Source: Loktanella sp. Alg231-35 (GTDB lineage: Bacteria > Pseudomonadota > Alphaproteobacteria > Rhodobacterales > Rhodobacteraceae). Taken from it: DNA of 64,000 nt. Below the pieces are notes generated by a model. That model was not told the DNA's origin. It searched no databases and saw nothing but the letters and a program-made list of their open reading frames with translations. Location: positions 434,001-498,000 of the forward strand of contig NZ_FREV01000001.1 of NCBI RefSeq assembly GCF_900143545.1. Reading direction: 5' to 3'. The translations under genes were made by a program, and so were the position numbers. This document shows positions 28,895 to 37,338 of this stretch, one piece after another (positions within the stretch are counted from its first letter, which is position 1; each line of letters begins with the position of its first letter).

Positions 28895-28920
28895 CCTCCG
28901 GCCAGATATCTTCGTGGCAA
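28895..28920. repeat. Degenerate copy of an intergenic CCTCCGGC...GATAT element
   Basis: CCTCCGGCCAGATATCTTC just before dgcN resembles CCTCCGGCGGAGATATTTTT just before dgcA (29994 onwards). I have the impression that such elements are frequent between genes in Rhodobacteraceae, but that cannot be verified here. This copy is the more diverged one. Confidence 0.4.
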
Positions 28921-28950
28921 TGCGAATCCCGACTTTCACGGAGCCCTCCT

Positions 28951-29952
28951 ATGATCCAGACACCCTATCTATTGTTCCTCGGCGATGCCCCCGATCAGCT
29001 GGCCGCCAAGGTGGCCCAAGGCATCAGGGACTGGCGTCCTGAGAATGCAGTCGGCCAATACCGGATGCCCGGTTGCGGTGCAGATGTGGGCATCGGTGAC
29101 ATGACCCTCGAAGAAGCCCGCGCTGCTGGTGCCCAGACCCTTGTGATCGGCGTGGCCAATCGCGGCGGCTACATTTCCAAAGCCTGGAAAGAGGTGCTGG
29201 TGAAGGCCCTGCAAATGGGTTTCGATATTGCATCTGGCCTGCACAATCTGCTGCGTGACGAGGATGAATTGGTTGCGGCTGCCCGCGTCAACGGACGCAC
29301 GCTGTTTGATGTGCGCATCCCTTCGGTTGCCTATCCCATCGCCAACGGTAAGAACCGGGCGGGCAAGCGTTGTCTGGCGATCGGTACCGATTGCTCTGTC
29401 GGCAAGATGTACACTGGCCTTGCCATGGATGCCGAGATGCAGCGCCGGGGCATGAAATCCACCTTCCGCCCCACCGGTCAGACCGGCATTTTGATCACCG
29501 GTGGCGGTGTGCCGCTTGATGCGGTCATTGCAGATTTCATGGCGGGTGCCGTCGAATACCTGACCCCTGACAATGACGCCGATCACTGGGATCACATCGA
29601 AGGGCAGGGTAGCCTTTTCCATGTTTCCTATTCCGGCGTCACCATGGCCTTGATCCATGGCGGCCAGCCCGACGCGCTGATCCTCTCCCATGAGCCGACC
29701 CGCACCCATATGCGCGGGTTGCCAGACTATGATCTGCCCAGCCTTGAGACGTTGCGCGACACTGCCTTGCCCATCGCACGTGTGGCCAACCCCAATTGCC
29801 AGATCGTAGGTATCTCGGTGAACACGCAGCATTTGTCCGAGGACGATGCGCTAACCTATATGGCCGAAGTAGAGGCGCGCATGGGCTTGCCCACCGTCGA
29901 TACTTTCCGTCAGGGTGCCGCGCGTTTGGTGGATGCGCTCGCTGATATTTGA
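28951..29952 (+). CDS. dgcN: N-acetyltransferase DgcN (DUF1611), D-glutamate catabolism
   Basis: A 333-residue DUF1611-family protein. The N-terminal domain covers about 1-130; the C-terminal half has a P-loop-like segment AIGTDCSVGKMYTGLAMDAE (about 147-166) followed by TGQTGILITGGGVPLDAV. In marine bacteria DgcN acetylates D-glutamate, and DgcA then converts N-acetyl-D-glutamate to the L-form. The ATG is preceded by GGAGCCCTCCT. The adjacency of dgcA and a D-amino-acid aminotransferase supports the assignment. A dgcR-type regulator, expected in some relatives, is not adjacent. Confidence 0.88.
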   Translation: MIQTPYLLFLGDAPDQLAAKVAQGIRDWRPENAVGQYRMPGCGADVGIGDMTLEEARAAGAQTLVIGVANRGGYISKAWKEVLVKALQMGFDIASGLHNLLRDEDELVAAARVNGRTLFDVRIPSVAYPIANGKNRAGKRCLAIGTDCSVGKMYTGLAMDAEMQRRGMKSTFRPTGQTGILITGGGVPLDAVIADFMAGAVEYLTPDNDADHWDHIEGQGSLFHVSYSGVTMALIHGGQPDALILSHEPTRTHMRGLPDYDLPSLETLRDTALPIARVANPNCQIVGISVNTQHLSEDDALTYMAEVEARMGLPTVDTFRQGAARLVDALADI

Positions 29953-29992
29953 GCGCTGTTTTCCATTGCCACCGGGGTGCATGAACTTTTAT

Positions 29993-30025
29993 GCCTCCGG
30001 CGGAGATATTTTTGAACAAAAGAAG
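29993..30025. repeat. Intergenic CCTCCGGCGG...GATATTTTT element
   Basis: GCCTCCGGCGGAGATATTTT followed by GAACAAAAGAAG lies in the 80-base gap between dgcN and dgcA and overlaps the ribosome-site region of dgcA (AGAAGAGTGG). It resembles the sequence before dgcN. It may be a mobile intergenic repeat or a shared leader. Confidence 0.45.
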
Positions 30026-30032
30026 AGTGGAC

Positions 30033-30992
30033 ATGCAAATATCAGTGGCCCGCGATGTGTTCCAGCTTGCGCAGGTGTTTACGATCAGCCGGGGGTCGCG
30101 CACGCAGGCAGAGGTTTTGACCGCACAGGTTGAGATGGGCGGCGTGCAGGGCTGGGGCGAATGCGTGCCCTATGCCCGCTATGGTGAGACCCTCGAGAGT
30201 GTAGCGGCACAGATCACCGGATTTTCGGGTTCTTGGGATGATCTGCCTACAGCATTGCCCGCCGGTGCCGCTCGCAATGCACTGGACTGTGCGTTTTGGG
30301 ATCATGCGGCCAAGACAGCTGGTAAGCGGGTCTGGGATTTGCTGGATTTGCCCACGCCCCGCCCAGAGATCACCGCCTATACTCTGTCATTGGATACGCC
30401 CGACGCGATGCAAGCCCAGGCGGCTGAGAATGCCTTTCGTCCGCTATTGAAGATCAAGCTTGGGACGCCGGATGATATGGCTCGGCTTGAGGCTGTGCGC
30501 CGTGGCGCCCCCGACGCACCGATCATTGTCGATGCCAATGAAGGCTGGACCGCTGAGGTTTACAATGATCTTGCCCCGCATCTGATCCGCCTTGGGGTGC
30601 AGATGGTCGAACAACCTTTGCCCGCTGGTGACGACGATGTGCTGCGCGAGATGGCCCGCCCGTTGCCCGTCTGCGCTGATGAAAGCTGCCATGATCGCGC
30701 TAGCCTGCCCGGTTTGAAGGGCAAATATGACATGGTGAACGTCAAACTGGACAAAACCGGTGGGCTGACCGAGGCGTTGGCTTTGAAGGCGCAGGCACAG
30801 GCCGAAGGTTACGGCGTTATGGTCGGTTGCATGGTTGGATCATCGCTTGCGATGGCCCCTGCCACGATCCTTGCTCAGGGAGTGGCCTTTACGGACCTTG
30901 ACGGCCCGCTTCTTCTGGCCGAAGACCGGGGGGAACCTTTGAAATTCGATGAACACGGCGTGCACCCGCCCGCCGCCGCACTTTGGGGATGA
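30033..30992 (+). CDS. dgcA: N-acetyl-D-glutamate racemase DgcA (enolase superfamily)
   Basis: A 319-residue enolase-superfamily enzyme of the dipeptide-epimerase-like branch. Catalytic and metal residues are in place: K140 and K142 (LKIKLG), D167 (VDANEGW), E193 (VEQPL), D216 (CADES) and K238/K241 (VNVKLDKTGG). It would interconvert N-acetyl-D- and N-acetyl-L-glutamate. The ATG at 30033 is preceded by AAGAAGAGTGG; an upstream in-frame start lies in the intergenic repeat. L-Ala-D/L-Glu epimerase activity is the alternative reading, less likely given dgcN upstream. Confidence 0.88.
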   Translation: MQISVARDVFQLAQVFTISRGSRTQAEVLTAQVEMGGVQGWGECVPYARYGETLESVAAQITGFSGSWDDLPTALPAGAARNALDCAFWDHAAKTAGKRVWDLLDLPTPRPEITAYTLSLDTPDAMQAQAAENAFRPLLKIKLGTPDDMARLEAVRRGAPDAPIIVDANEGWTAEVYNDLAPHLIRLGVQMVEQPLPAGDDDVLREMARPLPVCADESCHDRASLPGLKGKYDMVNVKLDKTGGLTEALALKAQAQAEGYGVMVGCMVGSSLAMAPATILAQGVAFTDLDGPLLLAEDRGEPLKFDEHGVHPPAAALWG

Positions 30993-31855
30993 CCATGCGC
31001 ACAGTTTACGTCAACGGAGAGTACTTGCCCGAGAACGAGGCCAAAGTATCGATCTTTGATCGGGGCTTTCTGATGGCGGACGGCGTCTATGAGGTGACCT
31101 CTGTTCTGGATGGCAAGCTGATTGACTTTGCAGGACATGCAAAACGGCTAGAGCGGTCATTGAACGAGTTGGACATGCCGCATCCTGCGGTTTTGCCCGA
31201 TCTGTTGGAGGTGCATCGCGAGTTGGTGCGCCTGAACGGGATCGAAGAAGGCATGATCTATCTGCAGATTACACGTGGTGCCCCCGACGACCGCGATTTC
31301 GTGTTCCCTGATCCAGAGACGACGATCCCAACCGTGGTGCTGTTTACCCAGAATAAGCCCGGTTTGGCCGATAGCCCCGCTGCCAAGAAGGGGATCAAAG
31401 TGATCTCAATCGAGGATCAGCGCTGGGCGCGTCGCGACATCAAGACGGTGCAGCTGCTGTTCCCGTCCATGGGCAAGATGATGGCCAAAGCCGCGGGCGT
31501 CGATGATGCGTGGATGGTCGAGGACGGGGCGGTGACCGAGGGTACATCGAACAACGCCTATATCATCAAAGGCAATACGATCATCACGCGGCACCTAGGC
31601 AATGAAATTTTGCATGGGATCACCCGCGCGGCTGTGCTGCGCTTTGCCAAAGAATCACAGATGAAGGTCGAAGAACGCAGCTTTACGATTGCCGAAGCGC
31701 AAGAGGCGGATGAGGCGTTTATCACCTCGGCAAGCACATTTGTGATGCCTGTGGTTGAGGTTGATGGGCTGGCGATTGGCGCAGGCACACCGGGGCCGGT
31801 GGCCGCACGGTTGCGCGAAATCTATCTGGAAGAGAGTCGCAAGGTCGCAGTATAG
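30989..31855 (+). CDS. dat: D-amino-acid aminotransferase
   Basis: A 288-residue class IV PLP aminotransferase. The Schiff-base lysine is K152 in DIKTVQLL, matching DIKSLNLL of D-alanine aminotransferases; NGEYLPENEAKVSIFDRGFLMADGVYEVTSV is split over the start, and EGTSNNAYI binds PLP phosphate. It transaminates D-alanine or D-glutamate to the 2-oxo acids. It starts by ATGA overlap with dgcA (an ATG six bases later is also possible), making a three-gene D-amino-acid unit. A branched-chain aminotransferase is unlikely from the D-specific motif. Confidence 0.9.
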   Translation: MTMRTVYVNGEYLPENEAKVSIFDRGFLMADGVYEVTSVLDGKLIDFAGHAKRLERSLNELDMPHPAVLPDLLEVHRELVRLNGIEEGMIYLQITRGAPDDRDFVFPDPETTIPTVVLFTQNKPGLADSPAAKKGIKVISIEDQRWARRDIKTVQLLFPSMGKMMAKAAGVDDAWMVEDGAVTEGTSNNAYIIKGNTIITRHLGNEILHGITRAAVLRFAKESQMKVEERSFTIAEAQEADEAFITSASTFVMPVVEVDGLAIGAGTPGPVAARLREIYLEESRKVAV

Positions 31856-31967
31856 CGCGGATCCCATCGCCAAGTTGCATTCACGGGTAGAGCCTCAACT
31901 CTTGCGGCGGGAGCGCTTCGTCACGGCAATTCGTAGATGCGCGCGAGCCGTGATGTGTTTTGGTGCA

Positions 31968-32216
31968 TCATATCGCTAAGCGGCTGGGCAGGGCCCGACC
32001 TATAGGTTGCGACTGCGCGTAACCGGTGATGGCTATGATCGGCAGGGCGATCGCGCCCACGATACCGCCGAGGGTGCTGGCGTAGGCAACTCCGACGGCG
32101 AACGTCAGCACGGCCAGCGCGATAACGCCAGACGTCATCATGCAACCGCGCGGCAATTCAAATCCTTGAACATGTCCCGACATGGCTTGTGGATCCTTGA
32201 TTGGCATGTTTTTCAT
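31968..32216 (-). CDS. Small membrane protein
   Basis: An 82-residue protein with two hydrophobic helices (about 25-47 and 50-66) joined by a Gly-rich turn, a polar N-terminus and a short basic tail. The ATG has an AAGGAG site at the right distance, which argues for a real gene. I do not recognise the family. It is alone between the dat stop and terB. Confidence 0.65.
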   Translation of the reverse strand: MKNMPIKDPQAMSGHVQGFELPRGCMMTSGVIALAVLTFAVGVAYASTLGGIVGAIALPIIAITGYAQSQPIGRALPSRLAI

Positions 32217-32361
32217 GTTGGCTCCTTATGCTTGCCACCCGTATCTGCACGCCATGAATGGTCAGGACTTTGCCGTTAATGGTGATCGCAGATAAGTCTT
32301 GGGTTGGTGCGTTGGTAGACTGCCGTTACCGGAGGACCGGGCCGTCTACGAAGAGAAAACG

Positions 32362-32802
32362 CTACGTTTCAACCTGCGCCTGCAGCTCCTTCGCCCGCTC
32401 CGGTGCCACACCCAACACCGCTTCAATTCGATGCAGCAGCTCGTCTTCCTCGTCGTGTTTCACCCCATCCGCAAAGACCACCTGCCAGAGGGCCAGTAGC
32501 GTCGCTTCCTTCTCGGTCACGCTGATCGCATGTTCGAGGATCATTGCAATTTCAGAGGTCTGGGGGATTTCGCGTTCAAGCAACTCACATTCCGCCCGCA
32601 TCTTGGCGGCCTCAACGGGGTTCAACCCGTGGCGCTTGGCCAAAATCCGGTCGATCATTACGATTTCTTCGAACAGATAGGCGTCATCCGCCTTTGCAGC
32701 ACGCACCAGAAGTGCCCCCATGGCGTGGCTCGCATCGGCGTCAGGCAGTGGGGTGTGGTAGCTGGATGGGTTGCCAAAGAAGGCTTTGAGACGGTCTAGC
32801 AT
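32362..32802 (-). CDS. TerB-like protein
   Basis: A 146-residue all-helical protein of the TerB/TerB-like superfamily. The two acidic helical repeats show ALLVRAAKADDAYLFEEI and ALWQVVFADGVKHDEEDELL, the pattern of the TerB metal-binding face. Stand-alone TerB proteins are common in alphaproteobacteria and do not by themselves imply tellurite resistance; no other ter genes are present. It follows the DUF1244 gene by nine bases on the same strand. Confidence 0.85.
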   Translation of the reverse strand: MLDRLKAFFGNPSSYHTPLPDADASHAMGALLVRAAKADDAYLFEEIVMIDRILAKRHGLNPVEAAKMRAECELLEREIPQTSEIAMILEHAISVTEKEATLLALWQVVFADGVKHDEEDELLHRIEAVLGVAPERAKELQAQVET

Positions 32803-32811
32803 GCGCGGCCC

Positions 32812-33105
32812 CTATCCATGGCTGTGCTTGAAGGCTTCTTTTGCCTCGGCGCTGGCTTCAGTCTGATGGTTGGCTTTCCACTCTGCCATCGTCATCCCGT
32901 AGAACGCCTCGCGCCCTTCGTCCTTGCTCATTTCGATGCCCCGCTCATTGGCGGCTTCCTGATACCAGCGCGCAAGACAATTCCGGCAGAACCCAGCAAG
33001 GTTCATCATGTCGATATTCTGCGCATCTGTGCGGTCTTGCATCAGATGCTTTTGCAGGCGGCGAAAGGCAGCGGCTTCGAGCTCGATTCGGGTTTGATCG
33101 TCCAT
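32812..33105 (-). CDS. DUF1244 protein
   Basis: A 97-residue soluble helical protein with the family hallmark LAGFCRNCLARWYQEAA (Cys pair) and GREAFYGMTMAEWKANHQ. The ATG at 33105 has a strong GAGGAGA site; the longer frame would run into the neighbouring gene. The function is unknown; members are typical of proteobacteria. It lies ten bases after the N-formylglutamate amidohydrolase gene. Confidence 0.88.
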   Translation of the reverse strand: MDDQTRIELEAAAFRRLQKHLMQDRTDAQNIDMMNLAGFCRNCLARWYQEAANERGIEMSKDEGREAFYGMTMAEWKANHQTEASAEAKEAFKHSHG

Positions 33106-33115
33106 GGGTTTCTCC

Positions 33116-33853
33116 TCAGAGGCCGGAATGGGTGAGTACGTCTGATAATAGAGGGGCCAATCGATTTGCCCAAAGGGTTTGTCCGGCCTCATCAGCAATC
33201 AAATCCTGACGCAGCTCAATCAACACATTGGGCCGTCCGTGTTGCAATGCATGGCGGTCTACAGCGTCTCCGGGCAGGTGGCCGGCATAGGGTTGGTTAT
33301 CACCCGTCACCCAGCCTGCATCCCGGCAGGCCGTTAGGAATGGCTGTGCCAGACGATCATCATCGGCATACAGCACGCCGATTTCCCAAGGGCGCGGGTG
33401 GCGGCCCTGAAGGCGGGGGGTAAAGCTATGAACGGCACAGATGACCGGATCGGCCATCTTATCGGCCAGATCGGCATAGGCTGCGTGATAGGGACGATAG
33501 AGGCGGCGCAACCGTTCTTCGATTTCATCGCGCTCTGCGTTGCGATTGGCGGGGATGATGGTGCCGTCGTAAAGGCGCATCATGATAGTGGGATCGTCTT
33601 CGCCGCGGTTTGGATCACAGACCAACCGGGAAAACCGGGACAGAATGGCAGGGCTGTTTAACGCGACGGCCAGCTTGTGCGTCACTCCGGCTGCACCGAT
33701 GTCATAGGCGATGTGGCGGCCCATGTCGTCCGCGGGCAACCCAAGATCGCCGCCATGTACCCAATCGGGCACATGATTTGTGGCATGGTCGCAGGCCACA
33801 AGCCATCTGCCGGGGCAATCGGCCCCGATAATTTCAAACGGGTCGTCAGTCAT
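33116..33853 (-). CDS. N-formylglutamate amidohydrolase family protein
   Basis: A 245-residue FGase-family hydrolase. Conserved stretches: LVACDHATNHVP (metal ligands), DMGRHIAYDIGAAGV, SRLVCDPNRGEDDPT and VHSFTPRLQGRHPRPWEIGVL. Members release formate from N-formylglutamate in histidine breakdown, but this subgroup is often outside hut operons, as here, so the substrate is open. It heads a minus-strand unit with the DUF1244 and terB genes, divergent from pyk. Confidence 0.88.
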   Translation of the reverse strand: MTDDPFEIIGADCPGRWLVACDHATNHVPDWVHGGDLGLPADDMGRHIAYDIGAAGVTHKLAVALNSPAILSRFSRLVCDPNRGEDDPTIMMRLYDGTIIPANRNAERDEIEERLRRLYRPYHAAYADLADKMADPVICAVHSFTPRLQGRHPRPWEIGVLYADDDRLAQPFLTACRDAGWVTGDNQPYAGHLPGDAVDRHALQHGRPNVLIELRQDLIADEAGQTLWANRLAPLLSDVLTHSGL

Positions 33854-33971
33854 TTTCGCGTCATTCCTTTGTCTTGCGGTTTAGGCTAGTTGAAGCAGGA
33901 ATGGAATTGCGCAATAAGGGCGCGAACCGCGCTGTTACCGCTAACGGCGCTTGATCCGCAAAGGGAAAGAC

Positions 33972-35417
33972 ATGAAACGCCACCGCAACGTGAAAATCGT
34001 GGCCACGCTTGGCCCGGCCTCCAATGACTACGAGATGATCCGCGCGTTGCATGAGGCAGGTGCCGATGTATTTCGCCTGAACATGTCCCACGGCGATCAT
34101 GCCGAAATCAAAGTGCGCCATGATATTATCCGTCAGGTGGAAAAAGATCTCGACAGTCCGATCTCGATCCTCGCCGATCTTCAGGGGCCAAAGCTGCGGG
34201 TTGGCGTTTTTGCCAATGGTGAAGAAGAATTGGTCGAAGGCGCGTCCTTCCGCCTTGATTTGGATGATGCCGAAGGTGACGCCACCCGCGTCAAGCTGCC
34301 TCACAAAGAGATTTTTGACGCGCTGGAACCCGGCGCGCATTTGCTGGTCAATGACGGCAAGATCAAGCTGCGGGTCAAGGATTGCGGCGCGACATTCGCC
34401 GATTGCGAAGTTGTCGTGGGCGGTACTATTTCCAACCGCAAGGGCGTGAACGTTCCCGATGTGGTCCTGCCGCTCGCCGCTTTGTCCGACAAAGACCGCA
34501 AGGATCTTGAATTTGTCTGCGATCTGGGCGTCGATTGGCTGGCACTTTCATTTGTGCAGCGCCCCGCTGACGTAGAAGAAGCGCGCAAACTGGCCAAGGG
34601 GCGTGCGGCGATCCTGTCCAAAATTGAAAAGCCGAACGCAGTGAAGGTCTTTGACAGCATTTTGGCGGTGTCTGATGGTGTCATGGTGGCCCGTGGTGAT
34701 CTGGGCGTCGAACTGCCCGTCCAGAACGTGCCGCCGATCCAGAAGCAACTGGTGCGCAAATGCCGTGCGGCCGCCAAACCTGTGATTGTGGCGACGCAAA
34801 TGCTCGAATCGATGATCGATTCGCCGATGCCAACCCGTGCTGAGGTCTCTGATGTGGCCACGGCGATCTATGAAGGTGCCGATGCAATCATGCTGTCGGC
34901 TGAATCCGCCGCCGGCTCTTATCCCATCGAAGCAGTCAACACGATGAGCAACGTGGCAGGCGAGGTCGAGGCAGACCCAACCTATACCGACATCATCGAA
35001 GCTTCGCGCAACGCTGAAGGCAAAACTGTGGCGGATGGGATCGTTTCCGCCGCCCGCGAGATTGCAGAGACAACTGACGTCAAGGCAATCTGCTGCTTCT
35101 CGCAATCGGGCACAACAGCCTTGCTGGTCTCGCGCGAACGGCCCCGCGTGCCGATCATCGCCCTGACCAATGATATCAACACCGCGCGCCGGCTATGTCT
35201 GTCCTGGGGGACCAACTGTGTGGTCACAGGCGAGGTTCACCGCTTTAAGGATGCGGTGATCGCGGCGGTGCGGGCGGCGAAGTCGCAAATGCTGGCCAGT
35301 GAAGATGATATGGTCGTTGTAACCGCTGGTGTGCCCTTCAATACGCCGGGGTCAACGAACATCCTGCGTGTCGCGCCTTGCGCAGAACGGTTGATCTACG
35401 CCTCTGAAAACGAATAG
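33972..35417 (+). CDS. pyk: Pyruvate kinase
   Basis: A 481-residue enzyme of normal length. Starts MKRHRNVKIVATLGPAS, then ADVFRLNMSHGDH, LADLQGPKLRVG, the active-site lysine region AAILSKIEKPNAV and MVARGDLGVELP, then ATQMLESMI. It converts phosphoenolpyruvate and ADP to pyruvate and ATP. The ATG at 33972 follows AAGGGAAAGAC. Roseobacters mostly use the Entner-Doudoroff route, of which this is the last step. Confidence 0.97.
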   Translation: MKRHRNVKIVATLGPASNDYEMIRALHEAGADVFRLNMSHGDHAEIKVRHDIIRQVEKDLDSPISILADLQGPKLRVGVFANGEEELVEGASFRLDLDDAEGDATRVKLPHKEIFDALEPGAHLLVNDGKIKLRVKDCGATFADCEVVVGGTISNRKGVNVPDVVLPLAALSDKDRKDLEFVCDLGVDWLALSFVQRPADVEEARKLAKGRAAILSKIEKPNAVKVFDSILAVSDGVMVARGDLGVELPVQNVPPIQKQLVRKCRAAAKPVIVATQMLESMIDSPMPTRAEVSDVATAIYEGADAIMLSAESAAGSYPIEAVNTMSNVAGEVEADPTYTDIIEASRNAEGKTVADGIVSAAREIAETTDVKAICCFSQSGTTALLVSRERPRVPIIALTNDINTARRLCLSWGTNCVVTGEVHRFKDAVIAAVRAAKSQMLASEDDMVVVTAGVPFNTPGSTNILRVAPCAERLIYASENE

Positions 35418-35451
35418 GACTGTTCCGGGGGGCGCAGCACGGGACAGTTGC

Positions 35452-35676
35452 ATGGATTTTGATCTGATATTCGTCATTGGCGTGGCGCTTGCGGCCTTTG
35501 CTATTCCAGCAGCGGTCAGCGCCTATACGGACCGGCGATGGCCCAAAATGGCGATCGTGATGCTGTTGGCCGGTGGTGGGGCGATTGCCTATGCCGCGCA
35601 GGAAAACCCAGACGTCTACAGCTTTGGCACGTTGGATGATGTGATCGTCGAAGTTCTGGGCCGCTACCTGAACTAA
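35452..35676 (+). CDS. Small membrane protein downstream of pyk
   Basis: A 74-residue protein with two hydrophobic stretches (about 4-22 and 34-50) separated by YTDRRWPKM, and an acidic C-terminus. It begins 34 bases after pyk; ACTGTTCC and GGGACAGT in the gap can pair. Its codon use matches its neighbours. Similar small proteins are common in this bacterial family; the function is unknown. Confidence 0.72.
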   Translation: MDFDLIFVIGVALAAFAIPAAVSAYTDRRWPKMAIVMLLAGGGAIAYAAQENPDVYSFGTLDDVIVEVLGRYLN

Positions 35677-35680
35677 GCTC

Positions 35681-35709
35681 TTGCACCAAAGGGGGATGCG
35701 TCTTATACG
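35681..35709 (+). promoter_or_regulatory. Candidate sigma-70 promoter for rpmI-rplT
   Basis: TTGCAC and TATACG are separated by exactly 17 bases. The element starts just after the stop of the small membrane protein gene and lies about 80 bases upstream of rpmI, fitting a strong ribosomal-protein promoter. Confidence 0.55.
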
Positions 35710-35786
35710 GCGGCCTTCACCCGCGCGTCCGGCCAATATGGCATGCCGAGTCGCGCGATACGACCGACCCGAAAGAGGAGACGGAA

Positions 35787-35987
35787 ATGCCGAAGATGAA
35801 GACAAAATCGAGCTGCAAAAAGCGGTTCAAAGTGACGGCCTCTGGCCGCGTGATCGCAGGCCAGGCTGGCAAGCGTCACGGCATGATTAAGCGTAGCAAT
35901 AAATTCCTGCGGAATGCACGTGGTACGACAACCCTGTCAAAGGCTGATGAAGGTATCATCAAGCCTATGATGCCATACGCACGCTAA
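35787..35987 (+). CDS. rpmI: 50S ribosomal protein L35
   Basis: A 66-residue L35 of exact length, beginning [20 protein letters not shown] and containing [17 protein letters not shown]. The ATG is preceded by GAGGAGAC. It is co-transcribed with rplT 12 bases downstream. The infC gene that often precedes rpmI is not here. Confidence 0.97.
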   Translation: MPKMKTKSSCKKRFKVTASGRVIAGQAGKRHGMIKRSNKFLRNARGTTTLSKADEGIIKPMMPYAR

Positions 35988-35999
35988 GGAGAATTTGAT

Positions 36000-36362
36000 A
36001 TGCGAGTTAAAGGTGGAACCGTCACGCATCGTCGTCACAAGAAAGTTCTCGACGCTGCCAAAGGATATTATGATCGCCGCTCCAAGACCTTCAAGGTCGC
36101 CAAGCAGGCCGTCGACAAAGCCAACCAATACGCCACACGCGACCGTCACAACCGCAAGCGCAATTTCCGCGCGCTGTGGATTCAGCGTATCAACGCAGGT
36201 GTGCGCTCGGTTGATGAGACACTGAACTATTCCAAGTTCATCAACGGCCTGACACTGGCTGGCATCGAAGTTGACCGTAAGGTTCTGGCCGATCTGGCCG
36301 TGAATGAGCCCGACGCGTTTGCAACAATCGTTGGCAAAGCCAAGGACGCGCTGGCTGCTTAA
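36000..36362 (+). CDS. rplT: 50S ribosomal protein L20
   Basis: A 120-residue L20 with the conserved start [17 protein letters not shown], basic central region ([20 protein letters not shown]) and [23 protein letters not shown]. An AAGGAG site precedes the ATG. It binds 23S rRNA early in 50S assembly. In many genomes pheS follows; here pheS and pheT are on the other strand a few genes away. Confidence 0.97.
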   Translation: MRVKGGTVTHRRHKKVLDAAKGYYDRRSKTFKVAKQAVDKANQYATRDRHNRKRNFRALWIQRINAGVRSVDETLNYSKFINGLTLAGIEVDRKVLADLAVNEPDAFATIVGKAKDALAA

Positions 36363-36385
36363 GGCCGGTGAAACGTTGAAATCTG

Positions 36386-36416
36386 AAGGGCCGTGCGGGA
36401 AACTGCGCGGCCTTTT
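36386..36416 (+). terminator. Terminator after rplT
   Basis: AAGGGCCGTGCGG and CTGCGCGGCCTT form an imperfect GC-rich stem with a GAAA-type loop, followed by TTTTG, 24 bases after the rplT stop. Confidence 0.75.
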
Positions 36417-36452
36417 GCTTTGGTTGGGCGCCTGATCCTCCCAACCCTTTAC

Positions 36453-36902
36453 CTACCCCGGCAACACACCATCCAGCACATAGCGCAGGATATCCACCAC
36501 CTGCTGTGGTGTTTCCACCACGGCGAGCGCGGCCGCGTCTACCTCTTTAAGTGGATGCTGATGTTCGGCCCCATGCATCACGATCAACGACTTGCCCAGG
36601 GCCGCAGCATAGCCCGCATCAAAGGCTGCGTTCCACTGCTTGTATTTCTCACCAAAGCGCACAACCACAATATCAGCATTCTGAATTCCGTGCCGCGTAC
36701 GGATCGCGTTGAGGTTGGCACCTTTGTTGTCATGCCAGAACTTCTTGTCCTCAGCCCCCATAATCGCGACGCCGCAGTCATCCGAAGCATCATGGTCGGT
36801 CACAGGGCTGTCAAAGCTGACATCCAACCCTTGCGCCCCTGCCGTGATCTGGTCGCGCCAATCAGTGTGGATTTCCCCGGAGAGATAGATTTTCAATGTC
36901 AT
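36453..36902 (-). CDS. YtoQ family protein
   Basis: A 149-residue protein of the YtoQ family, related to nucleoside 2-deoxyribosyltransferases. It starts MTLKIYLSGEIHTDWRDQI and has DADIVVVRFGEKYKQWNAAFDAGYAAALGK-type features (seen as NADIVVVRFGEKYKQWNAAF). Its biochemical function is not established. It is the last gene of the pheS-pheT minus-strand run, 13 bases after the GNAT gene. Confidence 0.85.
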   Translation of the reverse strand: MTLKIYLSGEIHTDWRDQITAGAQGLDVSFDSPVTDHDASDDCGVAIMGAEDKKFWHDNKGANLNAIRTRHGIQNADIVVVRFGEKYKQWNAAFDAGYAAALGKSLIVMHGAEHQHPLKEVDAAALAVVETPQQVVDILRYVLDGVLPG

Positions 36903-36915
36903 CGATGTTGTTCCT

Positions 36916-37338
36916 TCAATGCAGTTGCTTTGAAAAATAGACTTTCTTGCCTGCGCGGCCAGTCTCTTTCCAGCCGGCCTTGCGATAGAAGGCCTGTGTA
37001 CCAGTCATATCCACATGGGTGGCGAGTTGCACCTCGCTGTGGCCCGCAGCCGCAGCGGCTGCCAAAGCCTGAGCGATCAGCGCTTTGCCAATCCCATGAC
37101 CGCCCGCTTCGGGATGCACTGCAAGATTGGCAATATGCGCCTGAGTGCCCAGCACCAGAACGATGCCGCCACGGATGTTTCCATCAAGCTCTGCCACCCA
37201 GACGCTATGATCGCGGATATCGTCAGCGATACCTTCGGTGACAGGCGGTAGACCAAGGTGCTGGTAGCAGGCGTAAGCTGCATCCAGAGCTGCGGTGAAA
37301 CCCGCGGCATCATCCTTGATGGCCCGGCGCAGGATCAT
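36916..37338 (-). CDS. GNAT family N-acetyltransferase
   Basis: A 140-residue acetyltransferase. The acetyl-CoA binding motif A is IANLAVHPEAGGHGIGKALI, followed by FYRKAGWKETGR. It starts by ATGA overlap with the pheT stop, so it is translationally coupled to pheT. The substrate is unknown. Confidence 0.9.
   Translation of the reverse strand: MILRRAIKDDAAGFTAALDAAYACYQHLGLPPVTEGIADDIRDHSVWVAELDGNIRGGIVLVLGTQAHIANLAVHPEAGGHGIGKALIAQALAAAAAAGHSEVQLATHVDMTGTQAFYRKAGWKETGRAGKKVYFSKQLH

Noticed and set aside
28969..29832. 287-codon minus-strand frame
   Set aside because: It is antisense to dgcN, whose own frame has clear family motifs.
32362..32802. Tellurite resistance locus
   Set aside because: Only a single TerB-like gene is present, without terC/terD/terE or other partners, so no resistance system is claimed.
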